This document shows, in pieces, positions 13,012-25,356 of a DNA stretch of 64,000 nucleotides. A model generated the notes under the pieces. The model was not told where the DNA came from and did not search any database. It saw nothing but the letters and a program-made list of their open reading frames with translations. Origin of the DNA: Chrysomallon squamiferum (Eukaryota; Mollusca; Gastropoda; Neomphalida; Peltospiridae). Location of the stretch: assembly GCA_012295275.1 (NCBI GenBank), contig CM022667.1:20304410-20368409 (forward strand), written 5' to 3'. A program made the position numbers and the translations under genes. Position 1 is the stretch's first letter. Each line of letters begins with the position of its first letter.

Positions 13012-14507
13012 ATTTATTTATTTTTCCAGATTATGATTGTTCTTTTAAGCTAAACTGATAAAAAAAAAGATGGTGTGGACAGTTCATGTTATTATAAAAA
13101 TAAAAAATATTTATATTCCAGGCATACTTAGAAGACTTCTATGGTTTCTGTAAACAGTTAGGTGGAGCCACAGCAGAAGTGATGTGTGAAGCTCTTGCTG
13201 TGAGTATTAGCAGTTTAAAAAAAACAAAAAAAATTGAAAATTCTGTGATGTTGATATTGTTGCACTAAAACTAGATTGGAATTGTTCATTATAAATAATA
13301 AATAAAATATTTCAGCCATTTATCGAATGATGTCTTACAAGAAAAAAAAGAAAAAATGATAGGACTTTACCTTTATTTATTATTTTACTACTGTATCTGT
13401 GCAAAAATTCAGGTCTGTTTATTGTTTAGCCCTGACTTGATTTGTTATTTTCAGTTTGAAGCAGATCGTCGTGCAATAATCATAACCATCAATTCGTTTG
13501 GGACAGAACTGAGCAAAGAAGATCGAGAGAAGCTGTACCCAAAATGTGGAAACCTTTACCCAGATGGGTTATCAAAGCTTGCCAAAGCTGAAGACTATGA
13601 TCAAGTCCGCCAGATTGCTGACTACTATGCTGTAAATAATCAACTTACATTTATTTACAATGAGTAATAAGAATATGTTTCAGAAGCAATTGGTTTATAT
13701 TTATATGATATTTGTTGTAAATTTTAAAATTCACTAATATGTGTGTTTTGTTTGTGTGTGTCAATTTAAGAGTGTGGGTTTTCATTGATAGAAACATACA
13801 TAAGTAAAATAATGGATATTTTAAAAAAAATCAAGAAAATGTTGTATGTTTGGTTTGTTGTTTTAAAGGTTTTCATCTTAGTGTTTTATTTGAACAGGAA
13901 TACAAAGAGCTTTTTGATGGTGCTGGGACAAATCCTGGAGACAAAACACTGGAAGACAAATTTTTTGAACATGAGGTAAGTTAGTTGTTTCTATAGCAAA
14001 ATTTGTGGCAGAAATAAAATTATTGATCCTATTCAAGTTAGTAATAAATTAATGACTTACATACAAAGGAATGATTTGTATTCTAAAGTTTTAACAAACA
14101 TAATTTATTTTTATTTGGTAATGATAATTATACAGGTTGCTGAAATTTATTATTCTAAAAGTAGACAAATAAATGAATACATATTTTAAATAGCCAAACA
14201 AAACACCAAATACCATATTTTTTATGCTTTTCCAACTAGCTCTCTATGTTTAAAGTACATTTTGCTGAAGGTTCTGTCCATGTATCATAATTTTAAATGT
14301 GTTTCATATAAAGTTGAGTAAATTGTTTTTTTTATTTATTCGTAGGTAAAACTTATGAAGCAGTCATTCATGCAGCAGTTTCAGTTTGGAGTGTTCTATG
14401 CCTACGTGAAGCTGAAAGAACAGGAATGTCGCAATATCATCTGGATAGCAGAATGTGTGGCACAGCGACACAGAGCCAAAATTGACAGCTACATTCCAAT
14501 ATTCTGA
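10206..14507 (+). CDS. ATP6V0D1: V-type proton ATPase subunit d (V0 sector)
   Basis: Subunit d caps the membrane V0 ring of the vacuolar H+-ATPase and couples it to the central stalk of V1, so it is needed for acidification of endosomes, lysosomes and secretory vesicles. Eight exons join in phase: 10206-10329, 10802-10973, 11387-11565, 11943-12022, 13122-13199, 13455-13631, 13898-13975 and 14346-14507. The protein is 349 residues, against 351 in human d1. It is nearly colinear with animal d1: [13 protein letters not shown] near the start, [76 protein letters not shown], and the C-terminus [11 protein letters not shown]. All introns are GT-AG. The start is the first of two consecutive ATG codons. 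The d1/d2 split is vertebrate-specific, so the symbol denotes the family. No frameshift was seen. Confidence 0.97.
11044..11165. repeat. Dispersed repeat B, copy 2 (ATP6V0D intron 2)
   Basis: Partner of 7853-7990 in the same orientation. It begins about 70 bases after the exon 2 donor. Confidence 0.65.
12779..13011. repeat. TG/CA and TATG microsatellite cluster
   Basis: Two TG runs (about 12784-12815 and 12978-13008) flank ACATATAC and TATATG repeats in ATP6V0D intron 4. A shorter TA run lies at about 12148-12167 in the same intron. Confidence 0.9.
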
Positions 14508-17500
14508 AATCAGATTTACAAAACTTGACTTGATAATGAATGTAAAACTGATTTGTTCTAGGCTGTGATGTAATTAGTCTAGAAATTGACATGATCAGGA
14601 ATTTAGTTTTGGGTAAAACGGAATCAGAATTTTATATTTTAGCTGCAACTTCAACAAAAAAACGTTATGTGTTACTTTGCAAGATCCTTCAAGAGACTAA
14701 TATAAAATTACATGTTTTTAAATTTATTTAAATCACAACTGCTGTAGTCAGTTCAGATATAAAAACGTGTGGATTATGAAACAACTGATTTAGATGGTAG
14801 TTATAATATGTATACAGAAACAAATTCAGATTAAGATATGCTTAATGTTTAGTAGTTGAGTCCAAATGTTGTGTTAAAGTGTTACGGTAAAAATTATTAT
14901 TTAAATTATATAATGTTGTTCATAAATTGTCAGACTGTTGATATGAAAGATAATGTGCGTTTCATTACAGTAAACCCTCAGTTTAACAGATTTAGCAGCA
15001 AAACAAAGAGCTGTATTAATTATTTTTACAGCTAAAGCTAGGATTTCAGTAGCTACAGAAACAGTGAAGCATAATTCACACAATGCTGGGTGTCGCAGGA
15101 TAATTCACACCCATGACTACTCAGTTTAGCATCAGTGATATGAGGCACATCTTGATTCTGTATAATCATAATTGTTAGTTTTTATTGAGATAAACTGTTT
15201 TATTTCTACTGGTTTGCCACAATCTACCAGTAAGCAAAGTTTGTACGTTTCAGATTTGGAAGGTGCCTATTTATTCATGGTTAAGAACATTGGTTCAAAA
15301 GTTTTATTTTAATAAAAAAAAGTTTAGAAAAGGGTATATGGATTAGTTGTATAGTCATTCAATTGATGTGCATTAATGTTTTAAAATATTAGCTATTTAA
15401 CACTTTGGAATTAATCAACAAATATATCTTCATCCTATCTTGTCTGTAAAATTGAGGGTCTGTTACCTATATAAAATGTATATTGTGAATATATGACAGT
15501 AAATAAACAGTTGTCACAATTACTTTTCTTTGTGTTATTAATTTCTCTTCAAAAACACAGAAACTAGTAAGAAACATCAACTTATTTTTACCACGTGCAT
15601 GTTGAATAAAGGATTATGTTAAGTCATCCCAGAATGAATTCTGAAAATGTTAATTTAATTTTAATTAGTCAATTTAATTTAATTTTAATTATTATTTACT
15701 GCATAAACCTAGATTATTTTGAAAAAATGCTTGACTTCAGCATTTTTAATTCAGCTTTTATTTTTTGAACACTGCATGCACCAGTAATTATAATTAACCA
15801 TGCAAAGAACCATGAAAGATCAGTTTTACTTTCATCTGTTTAGCACCATCAAAGAAAAATCTTTACCAAAAGCAGCAAGTACTGTAAAGACTCATGGGAA
15901 TTATTTTGTTAACCAATACTTTCATTTATTGCTATATTTTTCAATTACTTGTTTTTGTACCAACAATCTCTATTCTGTCAATTCTGTGAGTGTGGACATC
16001 AATATTTTATTTCTTTCTTTTCCAAAAGATCTCGTTTTCCTAATTTAATGGATAAAATGTAATCATTGTAAAATAATGTGATTACATACTTATTGTGTTC
16101 AACCTTCTGACTTGTAACTTGTATTCTGCTACATTCATCTTTATTTAACGACTGATTTGTAATCCTCATCTTTAAACCAGTGTAAAATGTTAATTTTTTA
16201 TTTTACATCAGATAATTTAAAAAAATGAAATAGTAAGGAAAATGTTTTTTAATTAAAATGCATGGCTCTGTAATGACATTCATGGGCATACATCTAAGGA
16301 CAGAACATTGTTGTCATCCAAGAGAGTAAATGCTGAAATACTGGAAAATATTTGCGAAACTGTTTATATGAGTGAAATAGCCACTTTTTGATATTTCACA
16401 ACAAAAATACTAAATTTCTGAAATTTCACTGTCAGTGGTGCATTTGTACACACTGCAGGGCACTCTATACAGCAAGGTTCAAAGAACTAAAAACCAGCAA
16501 AACATTATTATTATTATTAGTATTTTTATTAGTATTAATACATAATTAGAAAAAGGAGTTTTATTTGTTTTTAAACAAAAATAACAGGGTAGTGCTAACA
16601 TTAAAATTTTGTACAAATGCATACATTTTACAAAAACGATCAGTTCAGAAATTTCTATACAGTTCGTTATTCTACAACTGAAAAAAAATATATACATTAA
16701 ATATATCAAATTTATAAATATAAAAACATTCCAAGAAAAGGTAATAAAGATTCATCTTTATTTTTATGCCATTATTAAATATGCTATGGCTTATCAGATG
16801 CTACTCAGAATATTTATACAGAATAAAAATTTCCTTTTATAAATAACATTATGCCCAACAGCGTTATTTTGATAATACTGTATGCATTTTTAGTTTAAAA
16901 AAATATATGTAATGATAACCGTTTTCATTTTCTGACCCTGAGCAATCTATGACTGGAAATCAGACCCTGTATCATTCCAATAAAAATTAATTTGCATTTT
17001 GTAAATCCCAAAACTACTGATGATGATGAACTAAGGAAATGTTTATATTAACAGTCAGCCTGGCAAGAGACCATGTGGCTCAGAGAAGAAAATGTTTACT
17101 GTCTTTCTTTAAAGTCTAATAAACTTCACTTTTTGAAAAACTGAAATTCTTCATTAAAATATTTTTAATGTTTATTTATAAATGTCTTTGTTATTTCCTG
17201 TATTTGTGGATGGCAGTAAACGTATTAATAACTTTGCTTTCTGTGAGTGAAATTCTCCAGATCACGGTTTATTTGTTTATTTCTTTCTTTTGTTTACCTT
17301 GGAAAAAGTACTCTTCAAACAAAAACATTAACTGAAAGAATTAAATCAAAGTTGCTTATACAGACTGACGTGAAAACGCTGAATCAAATTCCTAAAACCA
17401 GTATTTTTAACAGAGGCACAACTTGATATAAAAAAAACCTAACAATATCCCACCAAAATCAACACAAAACAAAAAAATAAAAATACAAACACAAAAACAA

Positions 17501-17798
17501 AACACAACCCTGTCATTATCCGATAACCAAATTAAAAACAAAAACCATCTTTATAAAAACCTGTAATTTAAGCAAATAAAAGGAGAAAATAAATGGTGTT
17601 CTTGTTTTAATTTTAGTTTATATATATTTTCCCTGAATATAGTTTAAGGTATTGGAAATAATTCATGTTTTTCTTGATTATCTCCTGTCTAGTTAAAATA
17701 GCCATGAACTTTATTTATCATAAGTAAGAAAGTAGACAGGGTAGGTAACGTCAAACAAAATGTCCAACACACACACACACACACACACTCATCCACTT

Positions 17799-17851
<53 letters not shown>

Positions 17852-18538
17852 CTCACATTAGTCATTGCACATAATACCTGAAATATTCAAATATTCAATT
17901 ATTTCATTAATGAACTGATTGGTTTTCTGTTACACAAAATAAAAATCAAATGTATTTATCCTGTTAACTACTGTCTTGGTTCTTAGGGATTTCTAAACAT
18001 AATTTGGCTTTAACTCTATAAATCAGAAACAACATGAAGATTTCAGAGATACCATACAAAGCCATTTAGTTTTGCAAAATGTTAGAAACCAGAGACAAAT
18101 AGTTTAATAGCTTATAAATAAATAGTTCAAAGTAAATATAAAAATGTTTAAATGTGTGAAAAACGTTCTTAAATATAATAAAATATGCACCAAAATATTG
18201 TTTATTATTTCCAAAGCATTTGGCATTTTATATAATGCCTGGATATGATTTTCAATAATTTCATAAAATACTGAAATAACTGGTCCTGTAACCCAGATAC
18301 ACATACATACATACACATAGACATACATACATACATTTCTTTGACAGTGTTAATTATACATGAAATCACAGATTGATTATGAGGAAGAGGTCACCAAATT
18401 CCTTAATGCACCAAAATTCTAAATACGTTTCATTCACTAAATAATCTAGATGATTAATATTCATGAGTATCAAAGACTATCGCATCTAAAGGTTTGCATC
18501 TAAGAAACGAGATAAAATATTCACTGGGATAAACTAGT
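14508..18538. other. Convergent intergenic region, ATP6V0D / GCSH
   Basis: About 4 kb of A+T-rich DNA between two convergent genes. The first kilobase is probably the ATP6V0D 3' UTR, with AATAAA at 15502-15507 as a plausible polyadenylation signal. A CA microsatellite lies at 17767-17850 and ACAT repeats at 18297-18335. Several 60-80 codon open frames have no recognisable domain and no splice context, and are treated as chance. Confidence 0.6.
17767..17850. repeat. CA microsatellite
   Basis: Two CA runs separated by a short TCTC-rich spacer, in the GCSH 3' flank. Confidence 0.95.
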
Positions 18539-21500
18539 TTACTCCAGAGATTTGATGTACTCATTGTACTGATCTTCTGTTTTTAAACCTTTCAGTTCAC
18601 CTGGATCTGCTAGTGTCAGTTTATACAACCATCCTGCAATGTAACAATAACATTTGGAAAAATAACAAAAGAAAGCAAAAAGAAAAAAGAAAACAGAAGT
18701 AATACATACGCATATATAAAACAAATTTAATTGTCCAACAATGATTGTTTTAATTTAATGTGATGATGTAAATAAATAAATTTTGCACTGCTACAAGAAC
18801 ATTTGAAAGAACTGTTATATAAGCCAATCATTTTTTAGTGTATATTTTGTAGCATAACCAGTGATAAATGAAAAGTAAGTTAATCACTGACAATGCTTCT
18901 ACAGCTATCAGTCTCTCAAATACTTTGAAAAAAACCCAACCAAATAATATTTATTTTTAGAAATAAGAGAAACTAAAAGAGACAACTGGAAACAACAATG
19001 AAAAAGAAAAAAGTTATATATTATTCTTATGATCAGTTAAAAATGCTTACCTTTACTGTAAGGTGAGTCGTTAATGAGTTTAGGAGTATCTGAGACGAGG
19101 TGGTTGATTTCTGTGACGTTGCCCGACGCTGGACTGAACACCTCACTGGCAGCTTTTACACTCTCCAGACAACCACATTCACCTTAGAAATGATTTATAA
19201 CAATAGATTTAATGTATGCTTACAAATTGAAATACTTAAATAAATTCACCTTAGAAATATTTTATAAAAGTAGGTTTAATGTATGCTTACAAATTAAAAT
19301 AATTAAATACATTCACCTTAGAAATGTTTTATAACAGTATTTTTAATGTATACTTAAATTTCAAATTAAAATAATCAAATATATTCACCTAAGAAATATA
19401 TTATAGCAGCAGGTTTAATGTATGCTTAAATTATCAATTAAAATAATTTAATATATGATTAATTATTGATTTTGCCAAATTCGTAGACTCTTGAAAGTAA
19501 GTAACAATAACAATATCATTATTCAGCATGAAAATATACTTTGAAAGATATTTTGAGATTATCTTATTAAATATTTTATCAGCAACAACAAAAATCTATC
19601 TTTATACTTGAGTTATGATTTCACTTACCATCTTGTTCAAGCTGCTGACCAATCTCAGGTAACTGAACATAAACTATTTCTCCAAGTTTATCCTGATTTA
19701 AAAAAAAAAAAAAAAACACAGGTAACACAGAGTATTAATAATCATTTAGTAGGTAAAGAACAAAAAACATATTCATAAACAGCTTTGTAACAAATATTTG
19801 GCTTTCATTCATAGTCATAAATCCGATGTTGAAAACAGACAGCTTTACTCATGAATGCATTATTTACATATTTAAATTAGTATTTTAAATAATTTAATTT
19901 TAATTTTGTACATCAGTATTTAATCTGATATTTTTTTGAAACTTCTCTATATCCATGCTTATATTTAACAAATGTAATAAAATAATTTAAAGATAATGTA
20001 ATAGTAATGACTGGAAACTAACTTGAGCATAGTCAGATATTCCTACTGTGCCATTATTTCCTTCAACACTAATCCATTCATGCTTTTCTGTATAAAAGCG
20101 ATCTGAAAAAGGGTAAATAAATAAATAAATATGTGTATATTTATTAAAAAGTTAAAAAGAAATTTGATGATGAAAAGATTTTCTAAATTTATGACCTCAT
20201 TATTCACTACACACCTGGCATCAACATGAATTGAAATAGTCACATTTCGTCAATTACATGTGATTTACATGTTTGCGTTTAATATTTATTGATTGTTATT
20301 TACAAGGAAAAATTTTTTTTATTTTTTTTTTCTAGGCAAAATGAAAATGTTATAACTGTTATCACCATATAATCACTTAACTTATTAGAAGAGATTACAG
20401 ACAGACCTGTACACAAACTACTAACTCCATCCTTAATTAAAAATCATGTAATACAATATGCACATAGTGAAATGGGAGAGAAGTGACTGGTGATTCACTA
20501 CTGTTTCACTACTGATTCAGAAAAGTACCTCCACCATTTTTTTCATTACTGATTAAAGGACTATTGAAACTGCAAATATATACATTTTTAAACAAGATGG
20601 GATGATCACAATAGAATTGTAAGATTACACTAAAAACATATGTTCAAATTGAAAATATATAGATATACAGAAAAAAAAATTAAAAAATTAACACACACAA
20701 AGACTTACATATAATCACAATAGCTATTATGCTAATGACTGAATGCACACATTTTAATTCTAGTTTTCTGAATACTTTTGTATGCTAGTGATTGAATGCA
20801 CACATTTTGATCATAGTTTTCTGAATACTTTTGACATAGTTATTTTTGTCTATATAATATATATGTAATGCTTATATCATTTTGGGAGTGCAACTGGATA
20901 TAAAGTTTCTTCCCTTATCTACAACTATTGTGTCAGTTTTTCATCACTCTACATATACTATCATTTAATAACTAACAATGGCCCAATATTAATAATAATC
21001 ACTGTAGGAAGTAACCGTGATCCTATAATTACTTTTTATTATTTAATTATTTAGCAAAGTTTGGTTCTTATAATAAAATTACACCTGTTTGATCCGAGTG
21101 AGAAATAATTAATACAGAACTTTCACTAAAGTTGTTGCATTTCTCAGACAAATAATCTTTTTCATTCTGTTTGTCAGAAACAATACTATAAATATAATCC
21201 AAATTAGATAAATATTAAATAATTAATTAGCAAGCAATGCATCAAAGGATTACTGCATTACTAGTTATTTCATGTTATTTTGTAAGTACATTTATTGGAT
21301 TTGTAGTATTTTGCTGAAGTCAAAGTTTTAGTTTTACCTTTATTCTATTGATGTTATAAAGGATATGAGAAAAATTCAATACTAAAGTAATGACCTGTCC
21401 ATTACATGTAAACTGTCAGCTGAGATAAAATTCATAAACATGTGGCCGATTCACACCCATTTATTTCTTTTAATGTTTCACTAATTAGCATAAGATGACA

Positions 21501-21641
21501 ACTCCATAACGAACCTGCAAACACTTTTACTGAAACACAAAACTGTCTTGCATTTGTGTTACATTTAATAAAGCTTCTGGGGCTACGCAGTAGTAGTTTA
21601 AAACTACAGCTGGGTACGATCTTCAAAATACACGCGGCCAT
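18539..21641 (-). CDS. GCSH: Glycine cleavage system H protein, mitochondrial
   Basis: The H protein is the lipoylated shuttle of the mitochondrial glycine cleavage system; it carries the aminomethyl group between the P, T and L proteins. Five exons join in phase: 21641-21515, 20102-20023, 19692-19629, 19182-19051 and 18633-18539, giving 165 residues (human 173). Exon 1 starts with ATG at 21641-21639 and encodes a Ser/Arg/Lys-rich leader typical of mitochondrial import. The mature part begins near residue 43 with RFYTEKHEW, then GTVGISDYAQ, LGEIVYVQLPEIG, and the lipoyl motif LESVKAASEV, with the acceptor lysine at residue 100. It continues VFSPASGNVTEIN, then GWLYKLTL, and ends YIKSLE. All key residues are present and the frame is intact. 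The intron next to exon 4 carries four tandem repeats that include acceptor-like sequence. Confidence 0.96.
19177..19455. repeat. Four-copy tandem repeat (67-72 bp) at the GCSH exon 4 acceptor
   Basis: Copies begin at about 19177, 19244, 19311 and 19383, each with ATTCACCTTAGAAAT followed by a TTTAATGTATGCTTA-type block. The first copy overlaps the real exon 4 acceptor; read on the minus strand, the others carry the same or a very similar TTCTAAGGTGAAT sequence inside the intron. Confidence 0.85.
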
Positions 21642-21749
21642 ATCTCGTTGGTTGTAGAAGATATTTCTTCTAAATAGTTAGGAGCACTTCAGTCTCCAAC
21701 GGCGAACTCTTACAGCCACTCTGATGCTTTGGCATGCCTTATTATGAAT

Positions 21750-21776
21750 AAATAAATAAATAAATAAATAATATTA

Positions 21777-21835
<59 letters not shown>
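21750..21835. repeat. AAATA and TA microsatellite
   Basis: A short AAATA series followed by a long, nearly uninterrupted TA run, about 110 bases upstream of the GCSH start codon. Confidence 0.95.
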
Positions 21836-21836
<1 letters not shown>

Positions 21837-22159
21837 CAGTCAGACAATATATGATTCATTAGCAGTGTGTAGTTTGCCTATTTCTGGAAATCTACAAACA
21901 CTGCCTGACTTTTCAAGTTAAATTCTCAACATATTGCCTGAAAAGAAAGATCCATCATTCACTGTCAGAACTTTTTGTAAAGGTAAACAAATTTAGAGAT
22001 GAGATGCTTATTATGTAATTCAAGAACAAAAGAACTGATGAAAAAGCTTAGCATAAATATAACTGGTTCTCACAGTGTCTTATTTATTAACTATAAACTT
22101 TTACATTATAAATGTAATAATTTCCTTATATCAGATTGTTTTTTCTGGGTGTAGCAAAT

Positions 22160-22536
22160 AATGGCACTGGAAAAAATGGCACCCAGAAGAAATGGCATTA
22201 TGCAAATTTGGAAAAAATGGCACTTTATTTATTTTTTTGGTATTGTTGCTTAAAGAACTCAAAAGTTCTTTCGAATATAGTTTATTCATGCAACATTGTT
22301 ACATACATGTATACTGATATACAGCATCAATCTACCAATTGGCTTTGCTTAACAAAGTACAGTTTTATATCAGAGTTTAGAATAAGAATTATCACATTAT
22401 TATCACATTTAAAAATGCAGTATACATGGCATCACTCAAAATTCCTTCAGAAGTGCAATTATGAATTGTTTTTGTAAGCAGGATTTAACTGATTATGTTT
22501 ATGATCAAACACCAAGGGAATTGTGAGTGTGTGTGC

Positions 22537-22602
<66 letters not shown>

Positions 22603-22985
22603 ACACAAACTCACATACATACACATTCATATATATATGTATACATACATACATGTTTGCTTGGACACATACATAGATACATGAATATGATCATACATAC
22701 AGACACATTCATACATAGGTACCTGATGTAAATATGCATAGTTAAAATATCCTCATTCAGTAAAATTGTTTTTGTTTACATTTATTTTGACTGACTGTTT
22801 AATTATGAACTGCCAACAGTTGTTAAATTCTGATATTAACTGCAGATTATATTATTTCTGACATTAAATCATTATCTCAAATATTGTTTATGCACTGGTT
22901 TTTTATGTGTATTTTATGTGCATTATGAATTGTTTTTGTAAGCAGGGCTTCACCTACTACAATAACTGAATGTCAAAAAGCAACA

Positions 22986-23016
<31 letters not shown>

Positions 23017-23352
23017 ATGCCCTTGGTGTTTGATCCTGCTTTCAAAAACATTTCATAATTGCACCACTGAAAGAGTTTTTAGTGATGCTATGTATACTAT
23101 ATTATTAAATGTGATATTAAACTCTGAAATAAAACTGTACTTTGTTAAGCAAAACCAAGTGGTTGATTGATGCTATATATTAACATACATGTATGTAGAA
23201 TACTGCATGAATCAATTGTATTTTCAAAAGTACTTTTAAGATTTTTTTAAGCAACTATACAGAAAAAATAAATAAGGTGCCATTTTTCTGAAATTTGCTT
23301 AGTGCCATTTCTTCAAGGTGCCTTTTTTTTTTCGGTGCTATTTTTTCCATAA
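22160..23352. mobile_element. Large imperfect inverted repeat (fold-back/MITE-like element)
   Basis: The left arm (about 22160-22540) and the reverse complement of the right arm (about 22978-23352) align along almost their whole length with scattered substitutions. Shared blocks include GGAAAAAAT(G/A)GCAC, AAGAAATGGCA, a TTGCTTAACAAAGTACAG block, and a 17-base block (TGATCAAACACCAAGGG) near the centre. The spacer of about 435 bases carries TG and ACAT repeats. No transposase was seen. A non-autonomous fold-back element is the most likely reading; two copies of one repeat inserted in opposite orientation is the alternative. Confidence 0.7.
22526..22700. repeat. TG and ACATACAT microsatellites in the inverted-repeat spacer
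   Basis: Two TG runs (about 22526-22565 and 22569-22600), then CACA/ACATAC repeats. A CA run at 22986-23010 faces it at the start of the other arm. Confidence 0.9.
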
Positions 23353-24259
23353 CCTGTTTTTTTCAGTGGATTGAATATATTCACATTAACTTTTCAAGTT
23401 AACCAATATTAATATGAATGTTTTAGCAAGAGATTAAAAGTAAGGTTATAGATGTTTGCATAGTTAATTGATGTCATTTTATGGAATTGCTGCTAGCAAA
23501 TAATGGACCTATATATACTTTATAAACATTGACGATACATTTCAAACTGATGTGGTCATTCAACAAAATTAGCAAGATTTTTGTCTAGATAGCCTAACAT
23601 TATAATGGAAGGCAATAAACTCTTCAAATCTGTTTGTATTCTGTGCCAGAACAAAAACAAATGCCATGTCAAAGGAGGTGGTTGAAGGAATGTAGATTGC
23701 AATCACATTTTGAACTGTATTTTAAAACACTAGAAAAACAATCCTTAAATTGTTACAAATGAGTGTAACATTAATTACAGTTATCAAATAAATTTTAATC
23801 TCCCCAGAAAAACCCTAGCTATCCCAGCAGCATGCTGCAGCAAAAATACACTGCCTGGTAGATTTGTTGAAGAAATTTGAGACAAAATCTGATGACTTCA
23901 CATTCTCATTATAAATGACTTATGGAGCTGGGGAATAAGCAGTGTAAACATTACAAAAGTTTACTTATCATAACAGTTTATCAAATCTGTGGGTCAGTGG
24001 CAAAAACAATTAAAAAAACAGTTAATCCTGCCAATTTTGGTATCTTTACATTAAACATGTTGGTGATGCTTGGCTTACAAATACATTTTTTGCTTTATAT
24101 AAATAGTAAATGTGATTAAGTTAATGTTTTGTGGATGGCTAAATAAAATGCTTGAATATGGTTAGTCCTCTTCTTCTATGATATATCAAAATGAAATGTA
24201 AGTAAAAAGTATAAACATTTAAAGTGTGTTTTAGGATATATTTATTTCTTTAACAAATG

Positions 24260-24290
<31 letters not shown>
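24260..24290. repeat. Poly-A run
   Basis: About 31 consecutive A. It could be the tail of a retroposed element, but no recognisable element body precedes it. Confidence 0.9.
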
Positions 24291-24292
<2 letters not shown>

Positions 24293-25356
24293 AAATAAAG
24301 AAGAAAGAAATACAACAATAAAAATATGAAGATAAGTTTATTTCACATATCTTAAGTTTAAATTCATTCTAAAACATAAAAATCAACTGCATCAAAACAC
24401 ATAATTTAAAATCTATATTAAATATCAGTAACAAGAGACAATAAAAACATATACAGGGTTAAAACAGTTTCCAAATATAAATTTAATAATATAATCACAG
24501 AACCATTCTCTTGAAATATTTCATATAATTCAAGCAATAAATATAAAATTATATTAACTATATGAAATACACTCATATATAATAAAAATCAAAAAGATTT
24601 TACTGAAATAATCTATTTTTAAAATTTTCTGTAAAACTTACACAATGTTAAGACAATTGAAAAATCTGAAGACCCTCCAAAAAATCAAGAAAAAAATCAA
24701 CAAAAGACAAATAAAACAAAACAAAAAATAAATTAAAAACCAAAAAAAAAAAAAAAAATTATTATGAAATGTCATTTTTTGTTTTAATGCAAACAACATT
24801 ATTAATACTGTTCTCTCAATACATAGGAATTCCCTGATTTGATACCATATATATATATATAAAACAATTTGATATCACTAAATGCAATTTTCTTTAAAAT
24901 TATCAAAGTATCAAAAATATGTGATTAAAATATATTTAATATAATGAAATATTCTTTAAGATAATATTTAATAATAATGAAAATCAGTGGTAAGTCACTC
25001 TGCAGATATTGGTGCCAGTTTACCATAGAACACCATCAGTGTTCACTGTTTAGAAACCAGACAGAGAACTATTATCATACATTTATTATTCTTTGTAGCT
25101 TATTTATGTGTTCTGTTGTCATCATTGTAATTTAAATTATTCATTAACTCATATATTTTTAATATATCTATGTTTTATAATATGTTTTATAAATAAAGTT
25201 AAAAGATATATTAAAAAAAATCTTAGTAACTAATCTAATAACATCTTAAATAATTCAAATAATAAATGATTATGTCGGAACAAAAATAATAATGCTATGA
25301 TCACTATAATTTTTCCATATTTGTAATGTGATAAATCTGTTATAAAACATGTAGTT

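Larger units (their letters stand above)
21642..25356. other. Gene-free region between GCSH and SLC52A
   Basis: The region upstream of GCSH holds AAATA repeats and a TA run (21750-21835), a 1.2-kb inverted repeat (22160-23352), a poly-A run (24260-24290), and A+T-rich sequence towards the SLC52A 3' end. Open frames at 22136-22477 and 22495-22731 fall inside the inverted repeat and its TG core and are not considered genes. A possible SLC52A polyadenylation signal on the minus strand lies at 25082-25087. Confidence 0.6.

Noticed and set aside
22136-22731. Two plus-strand ORFs
   Set aside because: They lie inside the inverted repeat and its TG core.
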